A DNA stretch of 64,000 nt from Firmicutes bacterium UBA5774 (GTDB lineage Bacteria > Bacillota > Clostridia > Peptostreptococcales > Anaerovoracaceae): positions 17,965 to 81,964 of the forward strand of contig DIEM01000064.1 in the NCBI GenBank assembly GCA_002418625.1, given 5' to 3'. A model generated the notes under the pieces. That model was given only the letters and a program-made list of their open reading frames with translations. It made no database searches and was not told where the DNA came from. Shown in pieces: positions 26,210 through 34,818 of the stretch. Both the position numbers and the translations under genes were made by a program. Positions within the stretch are counted from its first letter, which is position 1. Each line of letters starts with the position of its first letter.

Positions 26210-26272
26210 TGTCCCCAATCTATAATCCAAATATCAAGGCAGCCTAGGCGGCACTCATTATTGCTTGCGATG
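26210..26272 (-). mobile_element. Solo left end of the IS3-family element
   Basis: About 63 bases match the left end of the element at 8396 onward at roughly 80% identity, including TCTATAATCCAAAT, GCGGCACT and TTGCTTGCG. It begins with the terminal TG and stops inside what would be the last codons of orfB. No other part of the IS remains. The divergence shows it is an old copy, not a recent duplication of the element at 8.4 kb. Confidence 0.7.
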
Positions 26273-26537
26273 CGGGCGTTCAAAGATGGCTGCAGCCCAT
26301 GATGCTTTCCAATGTTACGCACTCTTTGAAAGGGCTGAGAGAAATGCTGACTGTGTTCACCAAACGGATAAGAGCGCTTTCTCATTTCGGATACTGTAAA
26401 TCACCTTACCAATCCATATACATTTCCCTGGCAATACACTAAAATAGATATTATCCGGCAGTGAAGCGGCCAAAATAGCGTATAACATATCCGGCCCTTT
26501 GCAAGCGGTCATTACGGTGAATAGAGGTGTTTCAAAA

Positions 26538-27029
26538 ATGACGAATAATAGACCGGCTCCATTAAGAATACCTGAACTACAGGTGGAAAAGCTTTTTTAT
26601 CTAGAGGCGGCGTGCGAACCGATCATCCCGATCGGCGACATCGGTACGGCAGACCTGAATATTTACCCGATTTTAGGCGGGTATTTCGAAGGTGAAAAGC
26701 TGCGCGGCGAAATCATGAAATTTGGCGCGGACTGGAATTTCATGGATAAGGACAGAGTCGACGTGATGGATACAAGATATCTTCTGAAGACGGATGACGG
26801 TGCTTATATATCAATCTGGACAAACGGCCGCTATCTGAACAGCATCGAGCAGGACCAGGCGCTGGACAGGGGAGAATTCGTCGATCCAGATAAATATTAT
26901 TTCAGGCAGCACCTCTTCTTCCAGACCGGCGCTGAGAAATACAAATGGCTCAACGGCATCATCGCCTTTGCGGTCATGGGGATCAAGCAGACCGGAGAAA
27001 TCTGCTATCAGGCTTACATGGTGAAATAG
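26538..27029 (+). CDS. DUF3237-family protein
   Basis: A 163-residue protein of the DUF3237 family, small beta-barrel proteins of unknown function. Typical features are GGYFEGEKLRGEIM in the first half, then DWNF, DTRYLLKTDDGAYI and the late YFRQHLFFQTG. It has no signal peptide or membrane segment. AGAGGTG precedes the ATG at 26538. It converges with the flavoprotein gene, with 23 bases between the two stops. Confidence 0.75.
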   Translation: MTNNRPAPLRIPELQVEKLFYLEAACEPIIPIGDIGTADLNIYPILGGYFEGEKLRGEIMKFGADWNFMDKDRVDVMDTRYLLKTDDGAYISIWTNGRYLNSIEQDQALDRGEFVDPDKYYFRQHLFFQTGAEKYKWLNGIIAFAVMGIKQTGEICYQAYMVK

Positions 27030-27052
27030 CTGAGGAGAAAAGGATCATGAAA

Positions 27053-27634
27053 TCAGGCTTCCCTTTCCATCAACTTCCGCGCAAATGCCCTCGAACGCGC
27101 GTCTTTATCATCTGACATGAAGACGGATCGATAGCCCGGATCCCTTTCGGCCAGCATGCCGGCAAATTTCAACTGAGAGTGCCGGCAATACCGTTTGATG
27201 CCTTCTTCAAACAAATCAGCGCCGTTTTCCGGTCTGTATCCGCAGGTCGCGATGACCGCCAGCTTCTTGCCGGCCCAAAGGGAAGGCCCTTTCTCATCGC
27301 CATAATATTTGTTCATCCCATATACCAGACGGTCCAGTATCGCTTTCATTGGAGGCGTGCAGTACCATGAATAAATTGGTGTAGCAAGTAAAATGACATC
27401 GCAGGCGTATATTTTGTCAAATATCTCCTGTGCATCATCGTCAAGCGGACACCCGAAAACCGTCCAGTCCTTCTGGCAGCTCCGGCAGGCGATGCAGGGC
27501 CTGATATGCTTGTCATAAAGCCAAAACAAATCGTACGCATCTTTAGTTCGCCCGATCTCTTCTAAAAACGGCTGAAGCAATTGAGACGTATTTCCGTTTT
27601 TTCGCGGGCTTCCCATTAAAATGCAATATTTCAT
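27053..27634 (-). CDS. Flavodoxin-family NAD(P)H-dependent FMN reductase (IsfA/WrbA-like)
   Basis: A 193-residue flavoprotein: the FMN phosphate loop is MGSPRKNGNTSQLL at the N-terminus, and TPIYSWYCTPPMKAILDRLVYG packs on the flavin (quoted in part: TPIYSWYCTPPMKAILDR). Paired cysteines CIACRSCQ near residue 49 mark the subgroup that includes iron-sulfur flavoproteins. It probably reduces quinones or other small acceptors. It is transcribed alone from the minus strand with a plausible promoter. Confidence 0.8.
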   Translation of the reverse strand: MKYCILMGSPRKNGNTSQLLQPFLEEIGRTKDAYDLFWLYDKHIRPCIACRSCQKDWTVFGCPLDDDAQEIFDKIYACDVILLATPIYSWYCTPPMKAILDRLVYGMNKYYGDEKGPSLWAGKKLAVIATCGYRPENGADLFEEGIKRYCRHSQLKFAGMLAERDPGYRSVFMSDDKDARSRAFARKLMEREA

Positions 27635-27676
27635 AAAACACCTCCACTTCTTCGGGGGCTGATTTCTTCCATGATG

Positions 27677-27705
27677 ATAGTATCAAATTATCGGCATTTA
27701 TTCAA
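27677..27705 (-). promoter_or_regulatory. Sigma-A promoter of the flavoprotein gene
   Basis: On the minus strand: TTGAAT, 17 bases, TACTAT, about 40 bases before the start codon. Confidence 0.5.
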
Positions 27706-27989
27706 TTATAGCTTTTTTCAAATCGAGTGCATGGTTTCCATTGATGGCATATGTTGATAGCCTGCTGTCTGCGCCAACGATTCGGGAAATATATTTCATA
27801 AGACGAAAAGTTTTGCCTTTATAGGATTATTTTTTTTTGTTCCAATCGCAATTTTCCAAAATAACTTGTGAAGAAAATCTTGTGCCGCCAAACGCAGGCA
27901 GAAATCAACACGTTGAAAAATGAACATTCATTAACAGAAGGTTTGTTCTATTCGAAATTATCTGAAAAAATATCTCGTTTTGACGGCTT

Positions 27990-28005
27990 TGGCAGCATAC
28001 TTGCT
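27990..28005 (+). promoter_or_regulatory. Sigma-54 (-24/-12) promoter upstream of the V-ATPase operon
   Basis: TGGCAGCATACTTGCT has the invariant GG and GC with exactly ten bases between them, plus the TGGCA and TTGCW consensus blocks. It lies about 205 bases before the first ATPase start codon, immediately upstream of a sigma-A-type promoter. Confidence 0.6.
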
Positions 28006-28021
28006 TAATAAAAAAATGATA

Positions 28022-28050
28022 TTGTCAACTTCTATTATGAATGATACAAT
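28022..28050 (+). promoter_or_regulatory. Sigma-A promoter of the V-ATPase operon
   Basis: TTGTCA, 17 bases, TACAAT. Good spacing and close to consensus. It lies ~160 bases before the first start codon. Confidence 0.7.
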
Positions 28051-28209
28051 GCATGAAAATAAATTAAATGGTTAAAAATTAGACGAAGTCTGAGGAGCGG
28101 AACAAAATTTGCGCTGACGGATTTTTTATACCCTCTGTATGAAAAACTGACCCCAAAATGGCAGTTGATCAATAATAGAAATGAATATCTCATACAAAGG
28201 AGGCGAGAA

Positions 28210-28521
28210 ATGGCAATCGAACTGATTATCAAAATCAAGGAGATGGAGGAGCAGGCCGAACAGGTCGTCAGGAAAAGCCTGACTGACGCCAAAAAGATGG
28301 CGGCGGATGCCGAAAAAGAAGCATCCCGCATACTGGAGGAGGCGCAGCGTGAGGCCGACGAGCTCTACCGGAACAGACTGGATGAAGCTGGAAGGGAAGC
28401 CTTGGCGGTGTATGAAGACATCCTTCGTTCAGCCAGGGAGGAATGCGGTCTCCTCGCTGCCGCGGCAGAACAGAATATGGCAGAAGCAGTTGCTGCCGTA
28501 TACAGAAAGGTTGTGAGCTGA
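28210..28521 (+). CDS. ntpF: V-type ATPase peripheral-stalk subunit G/H (NtpF)
   Basis: A 103-residue, almost wholly helical and charged protein (MAIELIIKIKEMEEQAEQVV... then Ala/Glu-rich coiled coil), as expected for the small stalk subunit that pairs with subunit E. It is the first gene of a nine-gene operon in the order F-I-K-E-C-G-A-B-D. AAAGGAGGCGAG precedes the ATG at 28210. An open frame 15 codons upstream lacks a ribosome binding site. Confidence 0.85.
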   Translation: MAIELIIKIKEMEEQAEQVVRKSLTDAKKMAADAEKEASRILEEAQREADELYRNRLDEAGREALAVYEDILRSAREECGLLAAAAEQNMAEAVAAVYRKVVS

Positions 28522-28522
28522 G

Positions 28523-30493
28523 GTGTCGATCGCACGTATGAAAAAGCTGTCCGTCGTCGGCCATGCTTCTGTAAGGCGGGAACTGATGCTCAGGCTCATG
28601 GAACTCGGAGTAGTTGAAATCGCATCGCAGGAGGACAAGCTGTCTGCTGAAAGCCAGTGGAAAGAATTGGTCAAGGGCGTCAGCCGTGAGGGCGACGTTG
28701 TCCGGTTTGAAAACTGGATCGGAAGAGTGAAGCAGGTACTGGATGCCATCGAGAAGCATTGTGAAATCAAGTCTCCGATGCTGAAGACGCGCAAGCAGGT
28801 GAGCATTGGGAGATTTGAGGAAGTGCTTCAGGACAGGAATGCCGTAGAGCAAAAGGTCTACGATCTCCTCTCCCATCTCGGGAACCTTTCCAAACTGCAG
28901 GCGTCTCATAACAAGGTAGAGACGACACGGCTGTCACTTCTGCCATGGAAGGATCTCGACATACCTCTCGAGACACGAGGCACTGGATCGACAGACCTGA
29001 TCATAGGCGCCATACCTGTACTGGCCAGTCAACAGGACCTTGCCGCTTCGATCATGGAAAAGGCGGAGCGGACGTTGATGCAATCATTGGGACAGGATGC
29101 GGAACAGCAGTATCTCCTGCTGATATGCCTGAAAGAAGACAGGGCCATCGTGGACGATGCTTTGAAATCTTTCAGCTTCAACAGATTTCAGCCCGGAGAC
29201 ATGGAAGGGACGGCAGAGGAGAATATCCGTCAATGCGAGGAGCAGCTGAAGCAGCTCGAAGAAAAGAAGCATCTGATCATTGAAACCATCCGGCGCTTTA
29301 AGGAGTATCAGGAACAGTTCCAGTTTTTTCATGACGATTTGATCCTGCACCGGAATCTGGCATTGATCAAGAGCCGGCTGCTTGCCACACGCGAGACCTT
29401 CTTCATGGAGGGATGGCTGCCGCGGGCAGCGGCGGAAAAGGTGGAAGCCGTGCTCGCGGAAAAGGAATGCTACTGGGAGATGCGTGATCCGGAAAAAGAC
29501 GAGGCGCACCCTGTGCTTCTCATGAACAATCCATTGTCAAGTCCGTTTGAAGCGATCACCAGGCTATATGCTCTGCCGGATTCCCGCGCGATCGATGCGA
29601 CGCCGTTCTTTGCGCTGTCCTATGCCATCTTTTTCGGCATGATGCTCAGCGATGCTGCTTATGGATTGATCCTGACTGTCGCAACCTTCGTGATCCTCAA
29701 GAAATTCAAGCCGGAAGGCATGACGGAAAAGATGATGAAGATGTTCTTTTATTGCGGTATCTCCACAATTTTCTGGGGCTTGATGTTTGGAGGATTTTTC
29801 GGAGACCTCGTAACGGTTGTCGCGAAAACCTTCTTCGACGCCGATGTGGCAATCAAGCCGCTATGGTTCAACCCGATGGAGGATCCGATGAAGCTGCTGA
29901 TGTTCTCGCTGCTTCTTGGAGGGATCCATCTGTTCGTCGGTATGGGTTTGCATGCATATATGGCCATCCGCGACGGGCGGCCCCTGGATGCATTCTTTGA
30001 CACCGGACTGTGGTACATCCTGCTGATCGGGCTCGTGCTCCTTATTGCCGGTGTTGCTTCCCCTATCGGACAATGGATGTCCATTGCAGGAGCTGCAGGG
30101 ATCCTGCTGACGGGCGGACGCCATAACAAAGGGCTTGGGAAACTCGTCGGCGGACTGGGAAGCCTTTACGGCATAACCGGATATCTGTCGGACGTGCTCT
30201 CCTATTCCAGGCTTCTGGCGCTGGGACTTGCCACAGGCGTCATAGCGTCAGTCGTCAATACGCTGGGCTCTCTGGCCGGAGGCGGGATCACTGGATTGAT
30301 CCTGTTCATTATCGCTTTTACGATCGGGCACAGTTACAATATCGCCATCAATGCCCTGGGGTCCTTCGTTCACTCCTGCAGATTGCAGTATGTGGAGTTT
30401 TTCGGTAAATTTTACGCGAGTGGCGGAGAATCCTTTGAACCTTTTCATGAAAACACAAAATATATTCAAATTATCAGGGAGGAAAATAGATGA
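28523..30493 (+). CDS. ntpI: V-type ATPase membrane subunit I (a-subunit)
   Basis: A 656-residue subunit: a cytoplasmic N-terminal half with long coiled coils (about residues 90-120 and 230-270), then about seven to eight membrane segments from residue ~370. It forms the ion half-channels beside the proteolipid ring. Features of the family are FFGMMLSDAAYGLI and the late conserved region SYSRLLALGLATGVIA, which holds the essential Arg. The GTG start leaves one base after the previous stop; ARMKKLSVVGH at the N-terminus matches the family start. It overlaps ntpK by four bases. Confidence 0.92.
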   Translation: MSIARMKKLSVVGHASVRRELMLRLMELGVVEIASQEDKLSAESQWKELVKGVSREGDVVRFENWIGRVKQVLDAIEKHCEIKSPMLKTRKQVSIGRFEEVLQDRNAVEQKVYDLLSHLGNLSKLQASHNKVETTRLSLLPWKDLDIPLETRGTGSTDLIIGAIPVLASQQDLAASIMEKAERTLMQSLGQDAEQQYLLLICLKEDRAIVDDALKSFSFNRFQPGDMEGTAEENIRQCEEQLKQLEEKKHLIIETIRRFKEYQEQFQFFHDDLILHRNLALIKSRLLATRETFFMEGWLPRAAAEKVEAVLAEKECYWEMRDPEKDEAHPVLLMNNPLSSPFEAITRLYALPDSRAIDATPFFALSYAIFFGMMLSDAAYGLILTVATFVILKKFKPEGMTEKMMKMFFYCGISTIFWGLMFGGFFGDLVTVVAKTFFDADVAIKPLWFNPMEDPMKLLMFSLLLGGIHLFVGMGLHAYMAIRDGRPLDAFFDTGLWYILLIGLVLLIAGVASPIGQWMSIAGAAGILLTGGRHNKGLGKLVGGLGSLYGITGYLSDVLSYSRLLALGLATGVIASVVNTLGSLAGGGITGLILFIIAFTIGHSYNIAINALGSFVHSCRLQYVEFFGKFYASGGESFEPFHENTKYIQIIREENR

Positions 30494-30987
30494 ACACAGA
30501 AGCTGTAAATTTACTATTCAACGGAGGCTTTTTAGCCATTCTGGGCGCCGCGGCCGCAGCACTGGCCGGAATCGGAAGTGCGATGGGCGTCGGTATCGCA
30601 GGACAGGCGGCTTCCGGCATCGTTGCCGAGGATCCGAAGAAATTCGGACAGGCACTCTTGCTTCAGGCTCTGCCGGGCACGCAAGGCATCTATGGCCTGC
30701 TGATCGCTTTTATCATTCTTCAGAAGATCGGATTGCTGGGTGGAGGAACTTTAATGGATCTGACCACAGTGCAAGGAGCCTCGCTGTTTGCAGCGGCTTT
30801 GCCGATCGGCCTGGTCGGCATATTCTCCGGTATCGCGCAGGGCAAGGCCGCTGCGTCGGCTATCATGCTGATCTCCAAGAGACCAGAAGAAATCGCAAAG
30901 GGCATGGTCTATACAGCCATGGTCGAAACCTATGCCGTTTTGGGACTGTTGATATCATTCCTGATGATCAACGGGATCCAGATCTAA
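30490..30987 (+). CDS. ntpK: V-type ATPase proteolipid subunit K, Na+-type signature
   Basis: A 165-residue ring subunit with four membrane helices arising from a duplicated hairpin. The ion site residues of the Enterococcus hirae Na+ V-ATPase are all present: Leu61, Thr64 and Gln65 in LPGTQGIYG, a Gln at 117 in SGIAQGK and the carboxyl Glu at 146 in AMVETYAVLG. Only the second hairpin has the Glu, as in V-type rings. The enzyme is therefore predicted to move Na+, either driven by ATP or, in reverse, making ATP. Confidence 0.93.
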   Translation: MNTEAVNLLFNGGFLAILGAAAAALAGIGSAMGVGIAGQAASGIVAEDPKKFGQALLLQALPGTQGIYGLLIAFIILQKIGLLGGGTLMDLTTVQGASLFAAALPIGLVGIFSGIAQGKAAASAIMLISKRPEEIAKGMVYTAMVETYAVLGLLISFLMINGIQI

Positions 30988-30999
30988 GGATGATGTAAT

Positions 31000-31641
31000 A
31001 TGAGTATTGATAAAATAACGGATCGGATCAAGTCGGATGCGAATGCGGAAGCCGGCAAAACGCTGATCAAAGCGGACCAGGAAAAGCATGCGGTTCTTGA
31101 GAAAGCAGGAATCCAGGCGGAAGCCATCCGGCAGGAGGCTAAAGAGAAGGCGGAGCAGGATGCGCTGCTTATAAAGGAGAGAAAAATCTCCGTTGCGGAA
31201 CTGGAAGCGCGGAAGCTTCGGCTGGCCGCCAAGCAGAAGGCCATCGAAGCCTGCTTTGCCCGGACACTTGAAAATTTGGCCTCGATGGAGCAGAAGGACT
31301 ACCTGGATCTGATGGCCGCGACTCTCGTGAAAACCGGAGCCGCAGAAGGAGAGCTTCTGCTTAATCCGCGCGACAGGGATCGGCTTGGTGAAATGCTGGT
31401 GGAAAAGGCCAATCTGGCTATAAAGCCGGCAGAGGGAGATGACTCCGGAGCTGCAGACCAAAACACATTGGTTTTATCCGCGGATACGATTTCGGCCAGA
31501 GGTGGTTTTGTCCTGCGGAAGGGTTCCATGGAACTGAATTCGACTTTGGAGGTCATGGTCGGCGATGTGACTGAAGAGATGACTCCGGAGGTCGTTCGGA
31601 TCCTGTTCGGAAAGCAGCCGGTTCCTTCCGCTTCTTGCTGA
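31000..31641 (+). CDS. ntpE: V-type ATPase subunit E
   Basis: A 213-residue peripheral stalk subunit: an N-terminal coiled coil rich in Ala, Glu and Lys (about residues 1-95) that pairs with the G/H subunit, then a globular C-terminal domain with ISARGGFVLRKGSMELN, the usual late glycine-rich segment of subunit E. It has 12 bases to the previous stop and a weak ribosome binding site (GGATGATG). Confidence 0.88.
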   Translation: MSIDKITDRIKSDANAEAGKTLIKADQEKHAVLEKAGIQAEAIRQEAKEKAEQDALLIKERKISVAELEARKLRLAAKQKAIEACFARTLENLASMEQKDYLDLMAATLVKTGAAEGELLLNPRDRDRLGEMLVEKANLAIKPAEGDDSGAADQNTLVLSADTISARGGFVLRKGSMELNSTLEVMVGDVTEEMTPEVVRILFGKQPVPSASC

Positions 31642-31694
31642 GAGGATTTCAATGGAAGAGAAGATGAATATATGCAAGGAGAGGAGGGATCGAT

Positions 31695-32708
31695 TTGGAA
31701 GGAAGCCAAAAAGGTAAAGACTTTGTATTTGCTGCTGCGAGAGTTCGCAGCGTTGAGAAAAGCCTCATGGGAAGGGAACGTCTGGAGGCCCTTGCCGACA
31801 GTAGAAAGCCTGCGGAAGCGATGAAGCTTCTCTATGAGCAGGGATATGGCGATGACAATGGGGAGCAGCTGAAACCTGAACAGTTTGAGAAGCTTCTTAT
31901 GAATGAGCTGAAAAGGGCTTATTCGTTTATTCTTGGTATCGCGCCGGCAGCGGAAGATTTCAATACGTTCCTATATCCCTATGACTATCACAATATAAAG
32001 GTTTTGATGAAGGCGGAATTTCTGCAGACGGATCGGGATGAATTCCTGATAGATGCCGGCACCATAGCGGAAGACAAGCTGTCTGCAATGATACGCGACA
32101 GGTCTCTGGCGGGCTTGACGCCAGCCATGAGAACGGCAGTCAACGAAGTCCTGGATGTATTTGCACGGACGCAGGATCCCCAGTATATCGATTTGATTCT
32201 GGACAAGGCCTGCTTCAGCGACATGAAGGCGGCTGCCCTGGAATCCGGCAGTAAATTTCTGCAAGGCTATGCGGCTCTTCTGATCGACACGGTCAACCTC
32301 AAGATCTTCGCCCGGCTGCGCCAGATGCGGAAGCCCTGGGATTTCTGCAGTCAGGTTCTGATTGACGGTGGGAGGATCCCTGAAAAAGTTTTCTTTGCCG
32401 GATATGATGAGCCTTATGAACAGTTTGCCGAGAGGCTCGTGCCCTATGGCCTCAAAGCCGCTATGGAAACAGGCGGAGCCATGCTGCGGGAAAAGGGAAG
32501 ATTCACCGATCTGGAGCGTCTTTGCGACAACAGCATAATGGAATATGCCGCGGAAGCTAAATATGTTTCCTTTGGCATCGAGCCGCTGGCAGCATATCTG
32601 ATCGCGAAGGAAAGCGAGATCCGCAATGTCCGCATCGCCATGACCGGCATTCTTCAGGGACTTCCAAGAGACGTCGTGGCAGAAAGGTTGAGGGACACTT
32701 ATGTATAA
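31695..32708 (+). CDS. ntpC: V-type ATPase subunit C (central rotor connection)
   Basis: A 337-residue, mostly helical subunit that links the proteolipid ring to the central stalk. It begins DFVFAAARVRSVEKSLMGRE, the characteristic start of this family, and contains the repeated three-helix pattern with PYDYHNIKVLMKA. Translation starts at a TTG after GGAGGGATCGA. It overlaps subunit F by eight bases. Confidence 0.88.
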   Translation: MEGSQKGKDFVFAAARVRSVEKSLMGRERLEALADSRKPAEAMKLLYEQGYGDDNGEQLKPEQFEKLLMNELKRAYSFILGIAPAAEDFNTFLYPYDYHNIKVLMKAEFLQTDRDEFLIDAGTIAEDKLSAMIRDRSLAGLTPAMRTAVNEVLDVFARTQDPQYIDLILDKACFSDMKAAALESGSKFLQGYAALLIDTVNLKIFARLRQMRKPWDFCSQVLIDGGRIPEKVFFAGYDEPYEQFAERLVPYGLKAAMETGGAMLREKGRFTDLERLCDNSIMEYAAEAKYVSFGIEPLAAYLIAKESEIRNVRIAMTGILQGLPRDVVAERLRDTYV

Positions 32709-33021
32709 AATCGGAGTGATCGGAGACCGTGGAAGCATCCTCGGCTTCAAGGCTGTGGGCATGGAGGTGTTCCCCTGCAGCAATGCATCGGAAGCGAGAA
32801 AAACCCTGTACAGGATCGCCGGCGAGCATTACGCGATCATCTATATCACTGAAAACCTGTGCAAGGATATGGGAACTGAGATCGATAAATACAGGGATGC
32901 AGGCATTCCGGCCATCATCCCGATACCGGGAATGGACGGAAGCTGCGGCATCGGCATGGACAACCTGAAAAAGGCGGTAGAGAAAGCTGTTGGTGCGGAT
33001 ATACTCTTCGGAAACGAGTAA
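32701..33021 (+). CDS. ntpG: V-type ATPase subunit F (NtpG)
   Basis: A 106-residue small subunit of the central stalk with a Rossmann-like fold: YKIGVIGDRGSILGFKAVG at the N-terminus, HYAIIYITENLC in the middle and IPAIIPIPG later, all typical. It binds subunit D. The gene starts inside the end of ntpC. Confidence 0.9.
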   Translation: MYKIGVIGDRGSILGFKAVGMEVFPCSNASEARKTLYRIAGEHYAIIYITENLCKDMGTEIDKYRDAGIPAIIPIPGMDGSCGIGMDNLKKAVEKAVGADILFGNE

Positions 33022-33048
33022 GAATAGGAAAGGCAGATGAAGCGTTAA

Positions 33049-34818
33049 ATGAATCAAGGAAGAATCGTGAAAGTATCAGGGCCGCTTGTAGTGGCCGAAG
33101 GCATGGAACATGCCGACATGTTTGACGTAGTCCGTGTGGGGGACCAGGGCCTGATCGGCGAGATCATCGAGATGCGCGGCGGGGCTGCTTCCATACAGGT
33201 TTATGAGGAAACGGCGGGTCTTGGACCCGGAGCCAAGGTCGTGACGACAGGCGCTCCGTTGTCTGTTGAATTGGGGCCCGGGCTGATCGAAACCATTTAT
33301 GACGGTATACAGAGACCGCTGTCGGAGCTGCTCAAGGTCTCCGGCTCCAACATAACAAGAGGCGTAGACGCCAAAGCTCTTTCCAGAACGAAGAAATGGA
33401 CCTTTGTGCCAACTGTTTCGGCCGGACAGGCGGTTGAAGCCGGCGATATCATCGGCACTGTGCAGGAAACGGTCATTGTCAGTCTGCGTATAATGGTCCC
33501 CTACGGGATTTCCGGAACGGTGGAAGAGATCACTGGCGGAGATTTTACCGTGGAGGATACGGTATGCGTTATCAGGACGCCGGATGGCAAGCTGGAAAAT
33601 CTGACGATGATGCAGAAATGGCCTGTTCGAAAGGGCCGCCCATATAAGGAAAAGCTTGTGCCGGATATGCCGCTTCTTACAGGGCAGAGGGTCATCGACA
33701 CATTGTTCCCGATCGCCAAAGGCGGCGTGGCCGCTGTGCCCGGACCCTTCGGCAGCGGCAAGACCGTTGTGCAGCATCAGCTGGCCAAATGGGCCGAGGC
33801 GGATATCGTCGTATACATCGGCTGCGGAGAACGTGGCAATGAGATGACGGACGTACTCATGGAATTTCCGGAGCTTTCAGACCCGAAATCCGGGGAGCCT
33901 CTCATGAAAAGGACCATCCTGATCGCCAACACCTCGGATATGCCGGTGGCGGCCCGTGAAGCGTCGATTTATACAGGCATCACCATCGCGGAGTATTTCC
34001 GTGACATGGGATATTCCGTCGCATTGATGGCTGACTCCACTTCGCGCTGGGCCGAGGCCTTGAGGGAGATGTCGGGCCGCCTCGAGGAAATGCCGGGAGA
34101 AGAAGGCTATCCGGCATATCTGTCTTCACGTCTGGCTCAGTTTTATGAAAGAGCCGGAAGGGTCATAAGCCTTGGACGCGAAGGGCGTGAAGGAGCGCTA
34201 TCGGCCATCGGCGCCGTATCTCCTCCGGGAGGAGACATTTCCGAGCCGGTATCCCAGGCGACCTTGAGGATCGTAAAAGTCTTTTGGAACCTGGATGCTT
34301 CGCTTGCGTATGCCAGGCATTTCCCGGCCATCAATTGGCTCAACAGCTATTCCCTCTATGTCGACAGGCTGCGCGACTGGTTTTCCGAAAATGTGCACAA
34401 GGAATTTCCGGATATGCGCAGCGAAACCATGAAACTGCTGCAGGAAGAAGCGGAGCTGAAGGAAATCGTCCAGCTCGTAGGGCAGGATGCCCTTTCTTTC
34501 CAGGATCAGTTCAAGCTGGAGGTATGCAAGTCGATTCGAGAGGATTACCTGCACCAGAATGCTTTCCATGAAATAGACACCTATTCCTCCACTAATAAGC
34601 AGTACAAGCTTCTTAAGCTGATTCTGGAATATTTCCGACAAGGGAGCGCCGCGATCGAAAATGGCGCCGACTATAAGTCGCTGATCGGGCTGCCGATCAG
34701 GGAAGCCATTGGCCGGTTCAAATATGTTGAGGAAGAAGAAGTGAACGCCGGATATGAAAAGATTCTGGCAGATCTGTCCGACGGCATCCGGTACCTGACC
34801 AAAAAGGAGGAGAACTAA
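33049..34818 (+). CDS. ntpA: V-type ATPase catalytic subunit A
   Basis: The 589-residue ATP-hydrolysing subunit. The P-loop GPFGSGKTV lies near residue 233, followed by YIGCGERGNEMTDVL with the catalytic Glu region, and ADSTSRWAEALREMSGRL. The non-homologous insert typical of A subunits precedes the P-loop (about residues 115-190). It ends directly before the start of subunit B. Confidence 0.96.
   Translation: MNQGRIVKVSGPLVVAEGMEHADMFDVVRVGDQGLIGEIIEMRGGAASIQVYEETAGLGPGAKVVTTGAPLSVELGPGLIETIYDGIQRPLSELLKVSGSNITRGVDAKALSRTKKWTFVPTVSAGQAVEAGDIIGTVQETVIVSLRIMVPYGISGTVEEITGGDFTVEDTVCVIRTPDGKLENLTMMQKWPVRKGRPYKEKLVPDMPLLTGQRVIDTLFPIAKGGVAAVPGPFGSGKTVVQHQLAKWAEADIVVYIGCGERGNEMTDVLMEFPELSDPKSGEPLMKRTILIANTSDMPVAAREASIYTGITIAEYFRDMGYSVALMADSTSRWAEALREMSGRLEEMPGEEGYPAYLSSRLAQFYERAGRVISLGREGREGALSAIGAVSPPGGDISEPVSQATLRIVKVFWNLDASLAYARHFPAINWLNSYSLYVDRLRDWFSENVHKEFPDMRSETMKLLQEEAELKEIVQLVGQDALSFQDQFKLEVCKSIREDYLHQNAFHEIDTYSSTNKQYKLLKLILEYFRQGSAAIENGADYKSLIGLPIREAIGRFKYVEEEEVNAGYEKILADLSDGIRYLTKKEEN

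Larger units (their letters stand above)
26128..26537. other. Intergenic stretch with IS relic
   Basis: It contains a probable terminator and a 63-bp IS-end relic. From about 26273 to 26537 I see no gene and no repeat that matches elsewhere in the window. Confidence 0.6.
27635..28209. other. Regulatory region between flavoprotein and V-ATPase genes
   Basis: No gene. It holds a minus-strand promoter for the flavoprotein gene, a -24/-12 promoter and a sigma-A promoter facing the ATPase operon, and a leader of about 160 bases before the first ATPase ATG. The middle (about 27710-27980) is AT-rich and could contain activator sites, but I see no clear inverted repeat. Confidence 0.6.

Noticed and set aside
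26152..26385. 77-codon open frame on the minus strand
   Set aside because: It covers a terminator and an IS-end relic; the coding appearance comes from the IS sequence.
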